The notes below the pieces were generated by a model. That model worked only from the letters and a program-made list of their open reading frames with translations, did not search any database and was not told where the DNA came from. From the NCBI RefSeq assembly GCF_026914265.1, contig NC_069136.1:32449368-32513367 (forward strand): a stretch of 64,000 nucleotides of DNA, read 5' to 3'. Positions 9,921-21,449 of the stretch are shown one piece after another. A program made the translations under genes and the position numbers. Numbering within the stretch: the stretch's first letter is position 1; the number at the start of each line of letters is the position of its first letter. The DNA comes from Mya arenaria. Taxonomy: Eukaryota > Mollusca > Bivalvia > Myida > Myidae.

Positions 9921-10115
9921 GCACGTTTTTTGTTGCGGTATTTCTACTTTCACTTTGGACAACATTTGAAGGCTTTTCCAATTACGTCATTAAATGATAG
10001 CCGTTCAATGAAAACGCTTCATGCATTTAAGACATAACCGAGTGCGCGGTCAAGGTCAAAATTGCGAGAGGGTGATTCGAAGTGAAAGTAAAAATGTCTC
10101 AACAAAAAACGTTCC
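9921..10115. mobile_element. Fold-back element, 35-bp inverted arms
   Basis: The arm at 9921-9956 (gcacgttttttgttgcgg...) is matched inverted at 10,080-10,113 (...caacaaaaaacgtt), with a loop of about 120 bases. Arms differ at a few positions. No coding capacity; a short non-autonomous DNA transposon or MITE end pair is likely. Counterpart 53,305-53,500. Confidence 0.55.
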
Positions 10116-10339
10116 ATTTGGATAAATACGCGTCTTACTCAACGAGTTCACAATGGTAGGGATGATATTTCAAGCTCCTCTTTGTAATGCATGCGCAAAG
10201 TTTGCATGTCAGTCTGCATTTAACGAGTTTTAATGATATTTTTCAAGTTATGACTGACAAAATCTCGTTTAATTGTATATGCATGCCGCAGGAGAGACAA
10301 CTCTTCTTCCAATGAATTCGCATGTTACACTCAAAAAAT

Positions 10340-10456
10340 TAAGAAATACTACACACCACTACAGTAAGGGTCATATGATATTAAAAGGACCGGCCAATCA
10401 GCCGCCGAAAGTGTATATGGACCGAGGCCTTAGCCCGAAGTGGTGTATATTTCTTA
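10340..10456. repeat. Inverted repeat, 20-bp arms
   Basis: taagaaatactacacacca (10,340-10,358) pairs with tggtgtatatttctta (10,441-10,456), enclosing about 80 bases that contain ggaccggcc and ccgaggcctt. It lies next to the stronger palindrome at 10,613-10,688 and may be part of one composite fold-back element. Confidence 0.5.
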
Positions 10457-10590
10457 GATTAGACCGAACACATTTTTACCATTTAATAATTTTAAAGCGC
10501 CGTTGGGGTGTTTTATTGAACAAATTTAATAATGTTTACTTGCGAAAAAAATGTTGTTGTGAAAATTGCAAGCAGCACTCATCAGTTTTA

Positions 10591-10690
10591 TGACGTCAGC
10601 AGTCCAAATTATATGACGTCAGCAGTCCATATTATATTTTTGGAGAGGTTCGGACCGGCCAAAAATATGATATGGACAGCTGACGTCATA
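10591..10690. mobile_element. MITE-like palindrome with three TGACGTCA (CRE) sites
   Basis: The arms at 10,613-10,643 and 10,659-10,688 pair almost perfectly (ATGACGTCAGC.GTCCATAT...) around a 15-base loop containing cggacc. Perfect CREB/ATF consensus octamers TGACGTCA lie at 10,591, 10,614 and 10,681. A partial third arm at 10,589-10,610 suggests a nested or duplicated end. Counterpart about 53,977-54,076. Regulatory activity is not implied by the motif alone. Confidence 0.55.
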
Positions 10691-10799
10691 AACACTGGAA
10701 TTTTATTTAAACACATTGATATACGGACCGATCAACTTTACATACACAAAGGGACACATTAATGCAAGGTATACTATTATTCAATAACTTAAAAGTGTC

Positions 10800-10885
10800 A
10801 GTAGCCTCCGTGGTTGTGTGGTCTTGACTCCTGCCAAATAACATTGTACTGAGAAGGCGGACCCAGTTCAACTCTGGCAATCGCA
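10800..10885 (+). repeat. Possible tRNA-derived SINE head
   Basis: gcctccgtggttgtgtggtc resembles an A-box region, and 'cccagttcaactctgg' about 50 bases on resembles a B box. No tail or target duplication was found. Weak evidence. The counterpart is about 54,188-54,273. Confidence 0.25.
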
Positions 10886-11636
10886 ATAATTATTTTTCAA
10901 CCGTTAAGCATCTGGTACTTTGTGGACTTGTCTCATTAATTATTCATGATAACGAGATTTTCATAGTCAAATTGCCCACAGTACACAACGAAGCCTGCGA
11001 CAGTTTTCATGCCCTGTCATTTTTTATTAGAATACCTTTATCGATGGAAGGATACGTAGACTTTCCCACTTAGAATTCTACTAAGATCCAGGTCTGAGTC
11101 CAGTTATCACAACTCTTTTTTCCTTCTTCATATTATACATTTATCCAAATTCAATTACCTTTTTACATACAATCTCCTGCTATCTCTAACATTTTTACTG
11201 GGAAACTCATAAACATATTCATATTTAAGTCTGTAAAAACAAATGGAAAAATATTTTCATATTGTTTTAAAAGCTTCACAGTTTCAAATGCTTGGAAAAC
11301 ATGATCAGCATCAAGTGTAAATGTTTGTAACACATATGGTTTCCTCTGACACACAAAAAGTCGCGTTTATATAAGTTTATATTCCAAATTACTTATACAG
11401 TTTGCAGTTCAGTTCTTCAAAGCTGTTTCGCATTTTCAACCATATACATTCCATGGACAATTGGAAATGCTTGACAGCCATCATTTTATAATTCATAAAC
11501 TATGGTTAACAGTTAGCCACATCTTTAAAATAAAATTACAGTAAAACAACAGCTTAAAGGTCAGAAAGCACATTTTATTATAATTCTTCAAGTCGACTGT
11601 CTCAATAAAATGTATATTTATCATCCTACATTCCAG

Positions 11637-11796
11637 TTTCTACCACAAGAGTTGTTACATCTTGAACAGATGGGGCTTCATCTTCAAGATAAAGACTTTG
11701 CAAAAGACAGCACTAACAGTTTTGGTGCCAGGACTGAGGAGCTCCAAGAAATGGGTATTACTTCAGCCCATAAATATAAGTGCTGCCCCAAACCAG
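11637..11796 (+). CDS. Possible internal exon of unknown gene, copy 1
   Basis: The stretch lies between a good acceptor (tacattccag|TTTC) and donor (CCAG|gtttgt) and is open throughout in one frame (LPQELLHLEQMGLHLQ ... HKYKCCPKP). It is intact in copy 2 (55,018-55,177). I do not recognise the product. No linked exon was found: the nearest open frame downstream (12,553) does not join in phase. It could equally be a chance ORF or a fragment of a mobile element. Confidence 0.3.
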
Positions 11797-11819
11797 GTTT
11801 GTTCTCCTTTTAGTTTCCT

Positions 11820-12540
11820 GTTAACTTTATGATTTCAGAACAGTAGCCAGCATTCATCATAAACATGAAATCCAAAACCTTCTGCATTTTGTGTTGTTAT
11901 GTAACATATAGGCAAATATTTTGATAAGTTTCTAACTACAACTTTAAATAGCATTGCTTTAAGTATTAACTTTCAACCTTTAATAAAACAAAAAAATATG
12001 GATGTTTCGATGCATTTCAATTCAATAATTGAATGTATGTACAGTTATTCACAATTTCAAAAAATGTATAAAAAAATGAACTCTGCATGCTTACATTATT
12101 TAACTATATAATCTTTTTTAGACATCACTTTTTAGATATTTATTTTGCACAAAATACACGACCTACAAACAAACCTTCATAAAAATGAATAACATTTTTC
12201 TTTACTATCTCTTGAACAAAATTGCTTAACTCAATAACTGAATAAATGAATGTTATCATTACTTGTTTTTAAATACTAATAATCTTAATTATGATTTCGC
12301 GATTCATGCATCGATCTTTGATTTGTATAACCTGATTCACAATTGAGATCAAATTGCAAATTACCAGTCAATTCACATCTCTAATAGAGCTTATGATATC
12401 AACCCGGAAACCTAACAACTTCACCTCAGTTGAATGTTTAGAGTTATTTTGTTCCTCATGTATCATGTTATTAAATCTTCAGTGCTACATTCACTTATCA
12501 TGATATCATAACAATTTTGTTTCATATCTTTTAAGAGTGT
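11820..12540. other. AT-rich stretch without recognised features
   Basis: Simple AT-rich sequence; no ORF, repeat structure or RNA gene seen. The same holds for 9780-9920, 10,115-10,340, 10,890-11,600 and 12,850-13,280 and their copy-2 counterparts, except that a 63-codon minus-strand frame at 11,354-11,163 is open in both copies without other support. Confidence 0.5.
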
Positions 12541-12552
12541 CGCAACAAGTAA

Positions 12553-12822
12553 ATGAACCTTGACAAATGTCCTTTATGTAAGGGCCAGTCCCTTACACAA
12601 GTGGCCTACTATTGCACAGCTGAGGATGTTATTAAACGCAGCAGTGGGTATGAAATGCGGAAACTGTTCCAACTCCTCACCACAATACCTAAACTGAAAA
12701 CAATCGGTGACGATCCTGCACTTCACTTCTACCTCATAGTGCTCCTCCCTATAAATGCTAGAGGAAAGTTTGAAAATGGGAAACTTGTCAGTGCAAGCGT
12801 GACACGACCAATTGATTCTTAA
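12553..12822 (+). CDS. Hypothetical 89-codon ORF with CPLC motif, copy 1
   Basis: ATG-to-stop frame encoding MNLDKCPLCKGQSLTQVAYY and on to ...SVTRPIDS. The Cys-x2-Cys near the start is a possible half zinc knuckle with no clear second half. Base composition is less AT-rich than the surroundings and the frame is unbroken in both copies. The opposite strand is also open over most of it (12,855-12,574), so the coding strand is uncertain. Function unknown; possibly an exon left from a decayed element. Confidence 0.3.
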   Translation: MNLDKCPLCKGQSLTQVAYYCTAEDVIKRSSGYEMRKLFQLLTTIPKLKTIGDDPALHFYLIVLLPINARGKFENGKLVSASVTRPIDS

Positions 12823-13284
12823 CAGAACAACCTGCCTCAACGCTTTGGCTGACACTACATAAAGTTAACATTATATAAACACTCTTTATGGGATCTGATA
12901 TTTATAAAATAGAGTAGCTTTCAACAAAACGTCTGCACTATGTTAACAATAGGTTTCTTTAAATACTAACATCAATTTTACCTGTATTTGTAATGTTATA
13001 TCATTGTGCAATTCTGTACCATGTTACCTTTTAAATGTAACCTTGCATTGCAAATGTTGCATTCAAACAAGCTAACTTCACATGCTGACACATCATACCA
13101 TATCGTGTCTCGGGATCTAATAATATAACTCTTACACAGCCAAAATAACTGTCCTTGAACATAATCAAAATTTCTATTGCTTATTTTTCATTTCAAACTC
13201 ACAAACATTACAAATTACATTTCCAATTCATACAACAACAAAATAAATATGTACAAATAGTATACATTACATAAAATGAGAAGC

Positions 13285-16200
13285 AGAACGGGAAGGGAGA
13301 ACATCACGGGACAAGGACTCAAAAAAACGCTTCATTGCAAAGAGCAGGAAGTAGTGCCGTCCCTCGTGGTCGCGTGACACCGACAGGGGCAAACAAAACC
13401 AGTAGCAACAGTGCTCCAAGTAAGGCGCCTACGCCAAAACATGCTTTCACCGATGCCTACAAGCGCCCTACGAGGACTTCCGGCAGACCTGGTAGCACCG
13501 CTGGAAACAGTAGACCGGCATAGGACTGGAATGGTCCGGTGATCCAATCATGTTGTGATAAGTCTTTCTTAAACTTAGGTTACCTGAATGTTTGTGGTCT
13601 AAAACAGATCGGTCAAATTATCAGGAATTTGAAGAATTGTTAAAAGATTATGACATATTTTGTTGTATTGAAACCATGTTAGCAAATTATGATGTTATAG
13701 ATGTACCTAATTATAGTTTTGTATCACAGGCAAGAAAACAAAAGTTTATTAAACGATCCGGTGGAATCGGAGTATTATTTAAGAGCCATTTATCTAAATC
13801 CGTTTCTGTTGTGGAAACTGAATCTGATTATGTTCTGTGGATCCGTATAAAAAGAGATATATTATCATTAGATACAGATTGTATTTTAGGTGTAATTTAT
13901 ATTCCACCGGAAACATCAAGATTCTTTAATTATGACGAACTTCAACTTTTTGAAACTGAAGTTATTGATATTTGTAAGAAATATAAAAATGTTGTATTAG
14001 GTGTGAAATTTTAGTAGCCGATGAATTTATGTTGGAATATTTTGATTTTGATAAGGAAGTTTTGGAATATTTCAACCAAGTAAAGGAATTAGATAATGAA
14101 TTATTTTCTAAAAAACGCGTGTCTGTCGATACAAAAGTCAATAATATTGGCAATAAGATTATTGATATTTGTAAGAATAATAACCTTTTTTACTTAAATG
14201 GGCGATTTGGTGGTGATAAATCAATCGGGGACTCGAATTTTAAAGTAAATTTCTTTATTGATTATTTCATATGTTCTGCAAATATGTTACGAAATTTAAG
14301 CAACTTTGAAATTATACAACTAGATTCACTGTACTCGGACGGTCATGCCATCTTAAAGTTAGAGACATTAAACCAAATTGTCAGACCAAAGCCAGTAGAA
14401 AATAATTGTCACGTACAATATAAACATAAATGGGAGACCAAACTGCAAAAAAAATACCGAAAATATCAATTTAGAGAAAGTTGACGAATTGGAAATCTTC
14501 TCTGTACCTCAGTTAAAAACCAAGAAAATATTGATAAAATTGCAGACATTTTATCGGACATATTTAACGAATCCGCACGAAAAAGTTTCAAACCTAAGCC
14601 TATGTTTAATTGCCAGAACATTTGCACCAATCGTAATAAAAGTGATAAGCCCTGGTACAGGCCTCAGTGCCGAATTAAACGGATAATTTATAACCAGGCT
14701 AAGAAGAGATATTATATAAAAAAATCGCAGATTAATAAAAACTTACTTAACCGAGTCACGATTATAAACGTACTATGAAATACTATATTAGGCAATTTAA
14801 GTTCAATAAATCGTCCCGCTCGCGTGATTTACATACAAATAACCCGAAATCATATTGGTCCTATATAAAGTCGCGCGACAATAATAAACAAGAGGCCCAA
14901 AAGGGCCTATGCTCTACTGGCATGGCTCTTGTGGTCATTTCCAATCCAGAGCTTGTACGTTTGAGTAATAAGCAACAAATATTTAGTTCACTTTTAGTGT
15001 TTGGGTTAGCTGAAAACGCTGCACGTTCAACATCTGAGGACAGGAAGTGTTGTAAGCAGATCAGTTGCATGCACTATTTTAATATGTGCCAAGTAAAGGT
15101 AATCTGAGGGTAAAAACTATTTGCTTTCAAAACTGTACTCATCGTCAAAATTTCATTTCTGTAGCTTTAAAAATAAAAAGTCGGTCAAAGGTCAAAGTCA
15201 AGGACATCCGAGGACAACATAAATGCTTGTTTTCAAAACTGATCACATGGTCAATATTTCATTACTGTAGCTTTAAAAATTAATAAGTAAGTCAAAAGGG
15301 GTGGGGCCAGCTTTTGCCCAAGGGGTTTTATTTCAAATGTTTTCAATTGCATCATATGATGCTCCACAACAAATATCAAAGGTATGGGCCTTGTGGTTTG
15401 AAACATGAAGATTTTGAAAATATTACTTTGTAAAGTCTCTAGGAAAATTGTGACTCCAAGGGCAGTGCCAGTTTTGACCCAAGGGCATAATTTGAACAAC
15501 CATAGTGGACCACTTAATAAAGCCTTGTTCAAAATAGCAAGGATTTGCAAAGTGGTTTCAGACAAAAAGTTTTTAACATTTCCCAATTTAAGTGTGGGGG
15601 GTGGGGGAGTTTGTCCCTTACAAAGAAAAGAGAACTCTTTCCTGGCCTCCGCCAACATCGCCGAGGTCGTTTGCATTTGCCGCACTGGTCCCTTGCGGGA
15701 CAATCTCCGTGTGTGTGGGGGGGGGGGGGGCAGAAATAATGACCCCAGGGGCATAATTTGAACAAACCTTCACAAGCAATTGTGGCTTTACATGTAAACT
15801 TGACTAAAAATAGACTTCGCTCATGTAGACTTGGCTTAAAATAGACTTAGCTTAAAATAGCATTTTTTAATACTTTCAAGACCCATAATCCAGGCATGCA
15901 TGGGTAGATCTGGCTGGTTTTCAAAAGGAACCGAGTTCTAATGGATATCTAAATACTGTACAAGTTTCATCGAGATACAATCATAACTGAAGACTGTATC
16001 ATGTTCACAAGCTAGTGTTTACACAGTAGCATTTTTTATACTATCAAGGGCCATAATCTAGGCATGCATGGGCGGATCTGGCTGGTTTTCGAAAGGAACC
16101 GAGCTCTAAAGGATATCTAGATACTGTACAAGCCTTTGGCCAGTAGAGCTAAAAACAAGCAAAATCCCTGCTTTTAATGATTTTTACGATTTCTTTAAGA

Positions 16201-18785
16201 ATAATAATGATGGTGGGGAAACGGAGAACCTAGACAATATTAATATAAATTTGCTAAATAATGAAAACATTAAATTCACCAATCACTAAAGAAGAAATAG
16301 AGAAAATGATCAATAAATGCAATAACGGCAAGGCTTCAAGCCCATCTGATAACATCTGTAACGAGCATATAAAGTCGACGAAACACTTTCTGTTACCATT
16401 TTATGCCAACTTTTTAACTACATTCTAGATACAGGAGTATACCAAAAGTGTTGGTCGGAAGGCTACATTGTGCCAATCTTTAAGCAAAACGGTAATTCCA
16501 TGTGACCTGTAAACTATAGACCCATTACTATTCTTAGTTGCCTAGGCAAACTGTTCACATCAGTTCTTAACCAAAGATTGACACTTTTCTCAAATAAAGT
16601 ATTCAAGTATTACTTGAAAATCAAGCCGTGTTTAGGAAAAACCGTTCAACAGTTGACCATATATTTACATTACATTTCATAACCGAGCTTCTAAAGTCAC
16701 GCCAACAAAATACGGATACGTTGACTGTAAAATACTGAGAATAGTCCGTAACATGTACTCAGACGTAAAGTCTTGTGTTCAATCTTGTGGTGAAACGTCC
16801 TATTTCTTTGTGGTTTAAGGCAGGTAGAGAGCTTTTCACCGTTTAATTTTCCTACTACTTAAATGATTTACGATTTCTTAAAATCAAAACATAATGAGGG
16901 AGTTAAAATTGAATAATTTTTAGACAACTTAATTCACTACATAGATATCCTGGTTTTGTTATTCGCAGACGACACCATCTTGGTTGCTAGGTCAGCGAAT
17001 GAATTTCAGAAATGCTTGAATGACTTCGAAGAATATTGTAACACATGGAAACTCCACATCAATATACATAAGACAAAGGGTATGATATTCGGCACCAACA
17101 GAACAACATGGAGAAACTATTCATTTAAGATTAACGATGAATTATTAGAAATAGTCGAAATTATCTCGGTATTGTATTTAGCCCAACAAGAAAGTTCAAT
17201 AAAGCGAAAGATAATTTAATTCAACAAGCAAAAAAGCACTCCACTTATTATATAGAAGAATATATAATCTCGATCTTACAAACTCTAGAAAAAGTACTCC
17301 AGCGTATATGGTTTATGTGAATTAGGCCGGTATCCTATTAAAATAACTATCAATAAACGAATTATTAATTTCTGGAACAAACTTGTCATTGAAAAGGATT
17401 CATATGCAGCACTGGTATAAGAACAATGGCTCAAAGTGGCTTAAATTTCAATTGGCTAAATTATGTAAAGTCGTTGGTAAACAACACTGGATTTACCTAT
17501 CTATATGATAACCAAGAAACGTTGACCAGCCTTTAGTAACACAAACCCTAAACGACCAAAATGAGCAAGTCTGGCGAGAGAAAATGAACGATTCGCACAA
17601 AGGTGTATTATACAATAGTTTTAAAGAAGAATTCAGCTTGAGAGTTATTTATTGAATGTTCCACAAAATACAGCTTTGGGAATCTATAAATTAATGTGTT
17701 GTAACTTTAAATTCCCTATTGAAACACATGCGTGGCGAGGTATTCCCTACAACGAAAGACATTGCCCTTTTTGTCCAAATACCATAGGAGACAGTTTTCA
17801 CTATATACTAGAATGTTCCAAATTTCACACCTTAAGTTTGAATAAACACATTCATTCACAATTGTATTTTGCACGTGGATTTACATGGTGTACTGATTAC
17901 TATAGAAATAATTTCCCGTAAATGACCCGCACTTGGCGTGAGACCACAGTTATTTTAACTATATGTTTCATATAGACACTAACCTGGCTTTTGACTATAT
18001 ACACATCCCAATTGAAAAACAAGGACATGGCATCTTTAGAACAATTCAAGACACAAAATATAATCACAAGAAAACACCATGTTGACCATTGACCCGACTG
18101 TCAAAATTGAGTTCAAATACATAACCCTTCCGCCAAGGAGTCAATCGGCTACAAACAACTAATTGTCAGACTTCCACAAGCTATTATTTTTCCAATATTT
18201 ACTCTGAAAACCATCAATTTCTGCAATGGAGTGTCAAATTCAGTGAAGTTCTCTGCAAAAAGAACATTTTTTGCTTCGTTTTCATTCAATTTTAATAAAA
18301 TATTGATACTTGAACACAAGCACTCTTTTTTCTGTATTCACATCCTGATCTACAGGGGGCAGATTAACTGTGGTCTTGAGCCCCTTCATATCGATATGCG
18401 CCAGATTACACTAAAGCGTCCGTCATGTTTTCATAGCAGTATTTATACTATCAAATAAAATGAACGATGCATGTAAAATAATATGAGTTTTTTTTACTTC
18501 TATTTACTTGCAGAAAAAAACTAATACCACAAATATCCTACATTTCCTCTCCAAAGTATTTTACTTTAAAATGTTTAAAATAAATTGTTTAACTAATTTT
18601 ACCCATGTCACTGAACCCGCCAATACGTTTATGAAGCTTTATTTCAGTTGTACATGTTAACATTATTATATTGCGTAATAATTTCACTTCGATACCATCT
18701 TGTTTACCGATGCTTTATTGAACTTTATAGTCTGTTGTAACAAATGTTACCATGGCAAATAAAGGTAATTGTTGTGTTGATAATT
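13285..18785 (+). mobile_element. APE-type non-LTR retrotransposon (LINE), copy 1, decayed
   Basis: The coding remains run in order on the plus strand: an endonuclease (from about 13,570, YLNVCGLK; 13,592-14,014 with RSGGIGVLFKSHLS and GVIYIPPE; 14,029-14,484 with LNGRFGGD and SDGHA); a reverse transcriptase (from about 16,265, TKEEIEKMINKCNNGKA; LFADDTILVA at 16,956); and a C-terminal Cys/His motif (RHCPFCPNTIGD...HYILEC) ending at 17,921. This order is that of CR1/L2/Jockey-like LINEs; the clade is not resolved. Many frame changes and stops break it, some absent from copy 2. The 3' end may be the aataaaggtaattgttgt tail near 18,770. A short ORF at 13,335-13,523 may be a remnant of the 5' region. 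A 1.26-kb repeat is inserted at 14,893. Confidence 0.8.
14893..16152 (+). mobile_element. 1.26-kb bivalve-type repeat inserted in the LINE (AGGCCCAAAAGGGCC family), copy 1
   Basis: Starts AGGCCCAAAAGGGCC then tatgctctactggc, and ends tttggccagtagagctaa; ctctactggc and gccagtagag form inverted ends. AAACAAG flanks it on both sides (14,886-14,892 and 16,153-16,159), a possible 7-bp target duplication, though other family members also start after 'acaag', so part of it may be element sequence. The LINE reading resumes after it. The interior holds 'ggcataatttgaac' and 'ggtcaaagtcaaggacatcc' blocks and G runs; no protein is likely. Related copies are at 27,310-28,342, 20,640-21,085 (inverted) and 39,790-40,190 (fragment). 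Confidence 0.75.
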
Positions 18786-19539
18786 ATTTCCATCTATCCC
18801 TTCAAACATACTTTTAATATTTTCTTCTTTTACGACGTTTCATAACAATAACTTTCTCCTACCTCTTGTATTCACCTTATCCTTCAATATCAATTTAAAG
18901 TTTTTATTAGCAAAACCTTTTAATTTGAGTACATGACAATACCGTAGTAATCATGGTTTAGTGTGTATCTCAAATAATTTGCAAAAATCCTCCAGTATCA
19001 TTTTGATGTAAATTTTGGTCATTCACAATTTCTTGTGTGCTTTTTTTTTTTTTTATTTAATGTTGTATTTATTTTACTTTAGAACTCTTGTACATGTGAA
19101 GTATATTTCCATTACTCTATTGTTGTGTTAACCATTTTGTCATTCTATACAGAATTGTTCAGTGTCAATATATTACAATCACCGTGTATGACTTACAGAA
19201 TTGGAACTTTATTTAAAAACCTAACCATAATGATTATTTACCATCCAATTCTGTGATTTAAATGTTCTGCAATTCCAATAATTATTCATAAAACATCTTC
19301 CTAAAATTAGAGACATTTAACAGTATCATTTGACTTTTACACAAGGTTTATTAACACAAATACCTGTTTTCAACCCAATTAATTCCACTATAATAACTGA
19401 AACTGAGTTTTTCACCCCCCCCCCCCCCCATGTAAAAGAAATTAATCACCCTGTAAATAGTTTCATTTAAATACAGCGCACATGCATACTGTATTATATT
19501 ATAATAATTTGTCTGTGTACATTCTTATTCCATGTATTG

Positions 19540-19635
19540 GTCATAATGTATATGTCGCACTTACGCCCATTCAGCTAATGTTTCTTGTTAAGATATACCC
19601 GACGTTACATAAAGATTCTTGAATCTTGGATCTTA
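19540..19635 (+). repeat. LINE 3' tail ('cttgaatcttggatctt')
   Basis: aaagattcttgaatcttgg is the kind of short-repeat tail that ends CR1/L2-like elements in molluscs. It may be the true 3' end of the LINE at 13,285 or the 3' scrap of another copy, because a second tail-like string is at 18,770. Counterpart about 62,925-63,029. Confidence 0.4.
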
Positions 19636-19659
19636 AGATCAGAACATTACCGTGACTTG

Positions 19660-20600
19660 AAAAAATGGTTTCCTTCTACATAACTTAAACACGCTTAAAC
19701 CAAGGAACTTAATACTTGGTATGCCATTTGGTAATGACTAATTGATTTACCTCGAGGTGAATTTTTTTTATAGGTTTCCAAGTTTCTTAATTGGTGCAAG
19801 CGTTTTGAAGTTAACAAAACCGCTTATTAACTTCAAAACACTTGCACCAAGAAACTTAATTAATACTAGGTATGCCAGTTGGACATGACTTGTTACGACC
19901 CTTGAAAAACGGTCTCCGCTCAATGACTAAAGAAGGCTTGCACCCAGAAACTTCATACTTGATATGCAAAATGTTCATGACTAGTAGATAACCATTGTTA
20001 ATTTAAGGAATCAGTAGCTTAAAGGTCAAGGTCGCAGTGACCTTGAGAGGAAAACAGATTCCAATAAAAACTAAAAAACACAAGGGCACTCCGGAACTTC
20101 ATACTTGGTATGCCAGTTGGTCAGGGTTAGTAATTTAGGGGATCTGTAGGACAAAGGGGTAAAAACAGTTTCCGATTAGACTAGAATGCTTGTACCTCGG
20201 AATTTCATACTTGGTGTGTCAGTTGGGTATGACTAGTTGATGACCTCTATTAATTTTGGTATCAGTCAGTCAAAGGTCAGTGTATAGGTTTCCGCTCAAT
20301 AACTTAAGAACGCTTCAAGGAACGTCATACCTGGTTTGCTTGTTGGTCTAGATTAGTAGATGACCCCTATTGATTTTGAGGTCAGTAGGCCAAGGTCACA
20401 GTGAACTTCTGGTGAAAAACTATTTTTTTGATCACCATAATGTACGTCACGTCACCCTCAATGAATAAAGAACTCTTGGGCCAAAAAACTCCATGGTTCG
20501 ACCAAGGAATTTCATTCTTGGTATGCAGGTTTGTAATGACCAGGAGATTACCCCTACAGTTGTTCATCTCCAGTCCAAAAGTACAAATTTCAAGTCCATC
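19660..20600 (+). repeat. Degenerate tandem repeat of about 100-130 bp ('cttcatacttggtatgccagttgg')
   Basis: The core 'acttcatacttggtatgcc' recurs near 19,708, 19,862, 19,947, 20,097, 20,200, 20,320 and 20,508, each followed by 'agttggtc.tgact' and often 'gtcaaggtc'. The units are diverged. This is a known style of bivalve non-coding repeat. It continues to the end of the visible homology and recurs at 63,050-64,000. Confidence 0.75.
19776..19858. repeat. Hairpin, about 33-bp arms, 11-base loop
   Basis: aagtttcttaattggtgcaa...gaagttaa is followed after a loop around 'caaaaccgcttat' by the inverted ttaacttcaaaacacttgca...aagaaactt, with one or two mismatches. It lies inside the tandem repeat and probably arose by inversion of one unit. 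Confidence 0.8.
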
Positions 20601-20639
20601 ACTGATCATTTCTCACCTATGACCGCACAAGTACTTTTT

Positions 20640-21085
20640 TCAGCTCTACTGGCCAAAGGAAAGAAGAGCTTATGCGATGGTAATTTGTACGTAGTATGTG
20701 CGTCCATGCGTCTGTAAACAATTGCTTGTGAACATGATACAGTCTTCAGTTTTGATTATATCTCAAAGAAACTTGTACAGTATTAAGATATCCATTAGAG
20801 CTCGGTTTCAGAAATGAAATTTTGACCATGAGTACAGTTTTTAAAAGCAAATATTTTTTTACCCTCAGATTACCTTTACTTGGCACATATTAAAATAGTT
20901 CATTCAAATAATCTGCATAGAACACTTTCAGTCCTAAAATTTTGAACGTAAAGCGTTTTCAGGTAACCCAAACACAAAAAGTGAACTTTATATTTGTTGT
21001 CGGTTACTCATACGTACATGCTCTGGGTCGAAAATGACCACAAGAGCCATGCCAGTAGAGCAAAGGCCGAAGGCCTTTTGTTTTT
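20640..21085 (-). mobile_element. Inverted, shorter member of the AGGCCCAAAAGGGCC family
   Basis: Reads in reverse: agctctactggccaaagg at the left, 'gcttatgcgatgg..atttgtacgtagtatgtgc', then tgccagtagagcaaaggccgaaggcctttt at the right, matching the ends and the right-hand interior of the element at 27,310-28,342. Internally deleted (about 445 bases). No coding content. Confidence 0.7.
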
Positions 21086-21449
21086 AAAAAGCAATCAAGT
21101 TTAATATCAGGTAAGGAACTGATCATCAGTATATGGAGCGGTTTGAACTAGCATCTTCAAGTAAAGGAACAGTACCCAAACACTAGAGAAAAAGTGTTCA
21201 ATGAATGAAAAACTACTTGTTTATCATTACGCAATAATTAATCATATACATGTACACGATAGTATTTTGAAAATTTCTGCCTTTGCATTACATCCTTTTG
21301 GTAGCTGTGTGTGCTAAGGATGACCAAGGTTACTTAGTTTAGAATTACAACATACCAGGATAATAATTAAAACAAAATAGAAGGGGCATAATTACTGGAA
21401 AAAATGTAAGAAAGAGTCAACAAGCAAATTCGTTGATTATTGATATCCC

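Larger units (their letters stand above)
1..20606. repeat. Copy 1 of a >20.6-kb duplicated segment
   Basis: The first 20.6 kb recurs in the same orientation from base 43,393 to the window end. The offset drifts from 43,392 at the start to about 43,381 near 13-15 kb because of small indels. All features in this interval have a partner in copy 2. Differences seen by eye are almost all indels (poly-T, poly-A and poly-G runs, plus a few of 2-10 bases); substitutions are rare, for example two near 17,727. The left end cannot be placed because the window starts inside the homology. Confidence 0.97.

Noticed and set aside
14861-15107. 110-codon ORF at the start of the inserted repeat
   Set aside because: It runs from LINE sequence straight into a non-coding repeat, so it is a chance fusion.
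15251-15765. Proline-rich ORFs on the minus strand
   Set aside because: They come from poly-G runs inside a non-coding repeat and change frame between the two copies.
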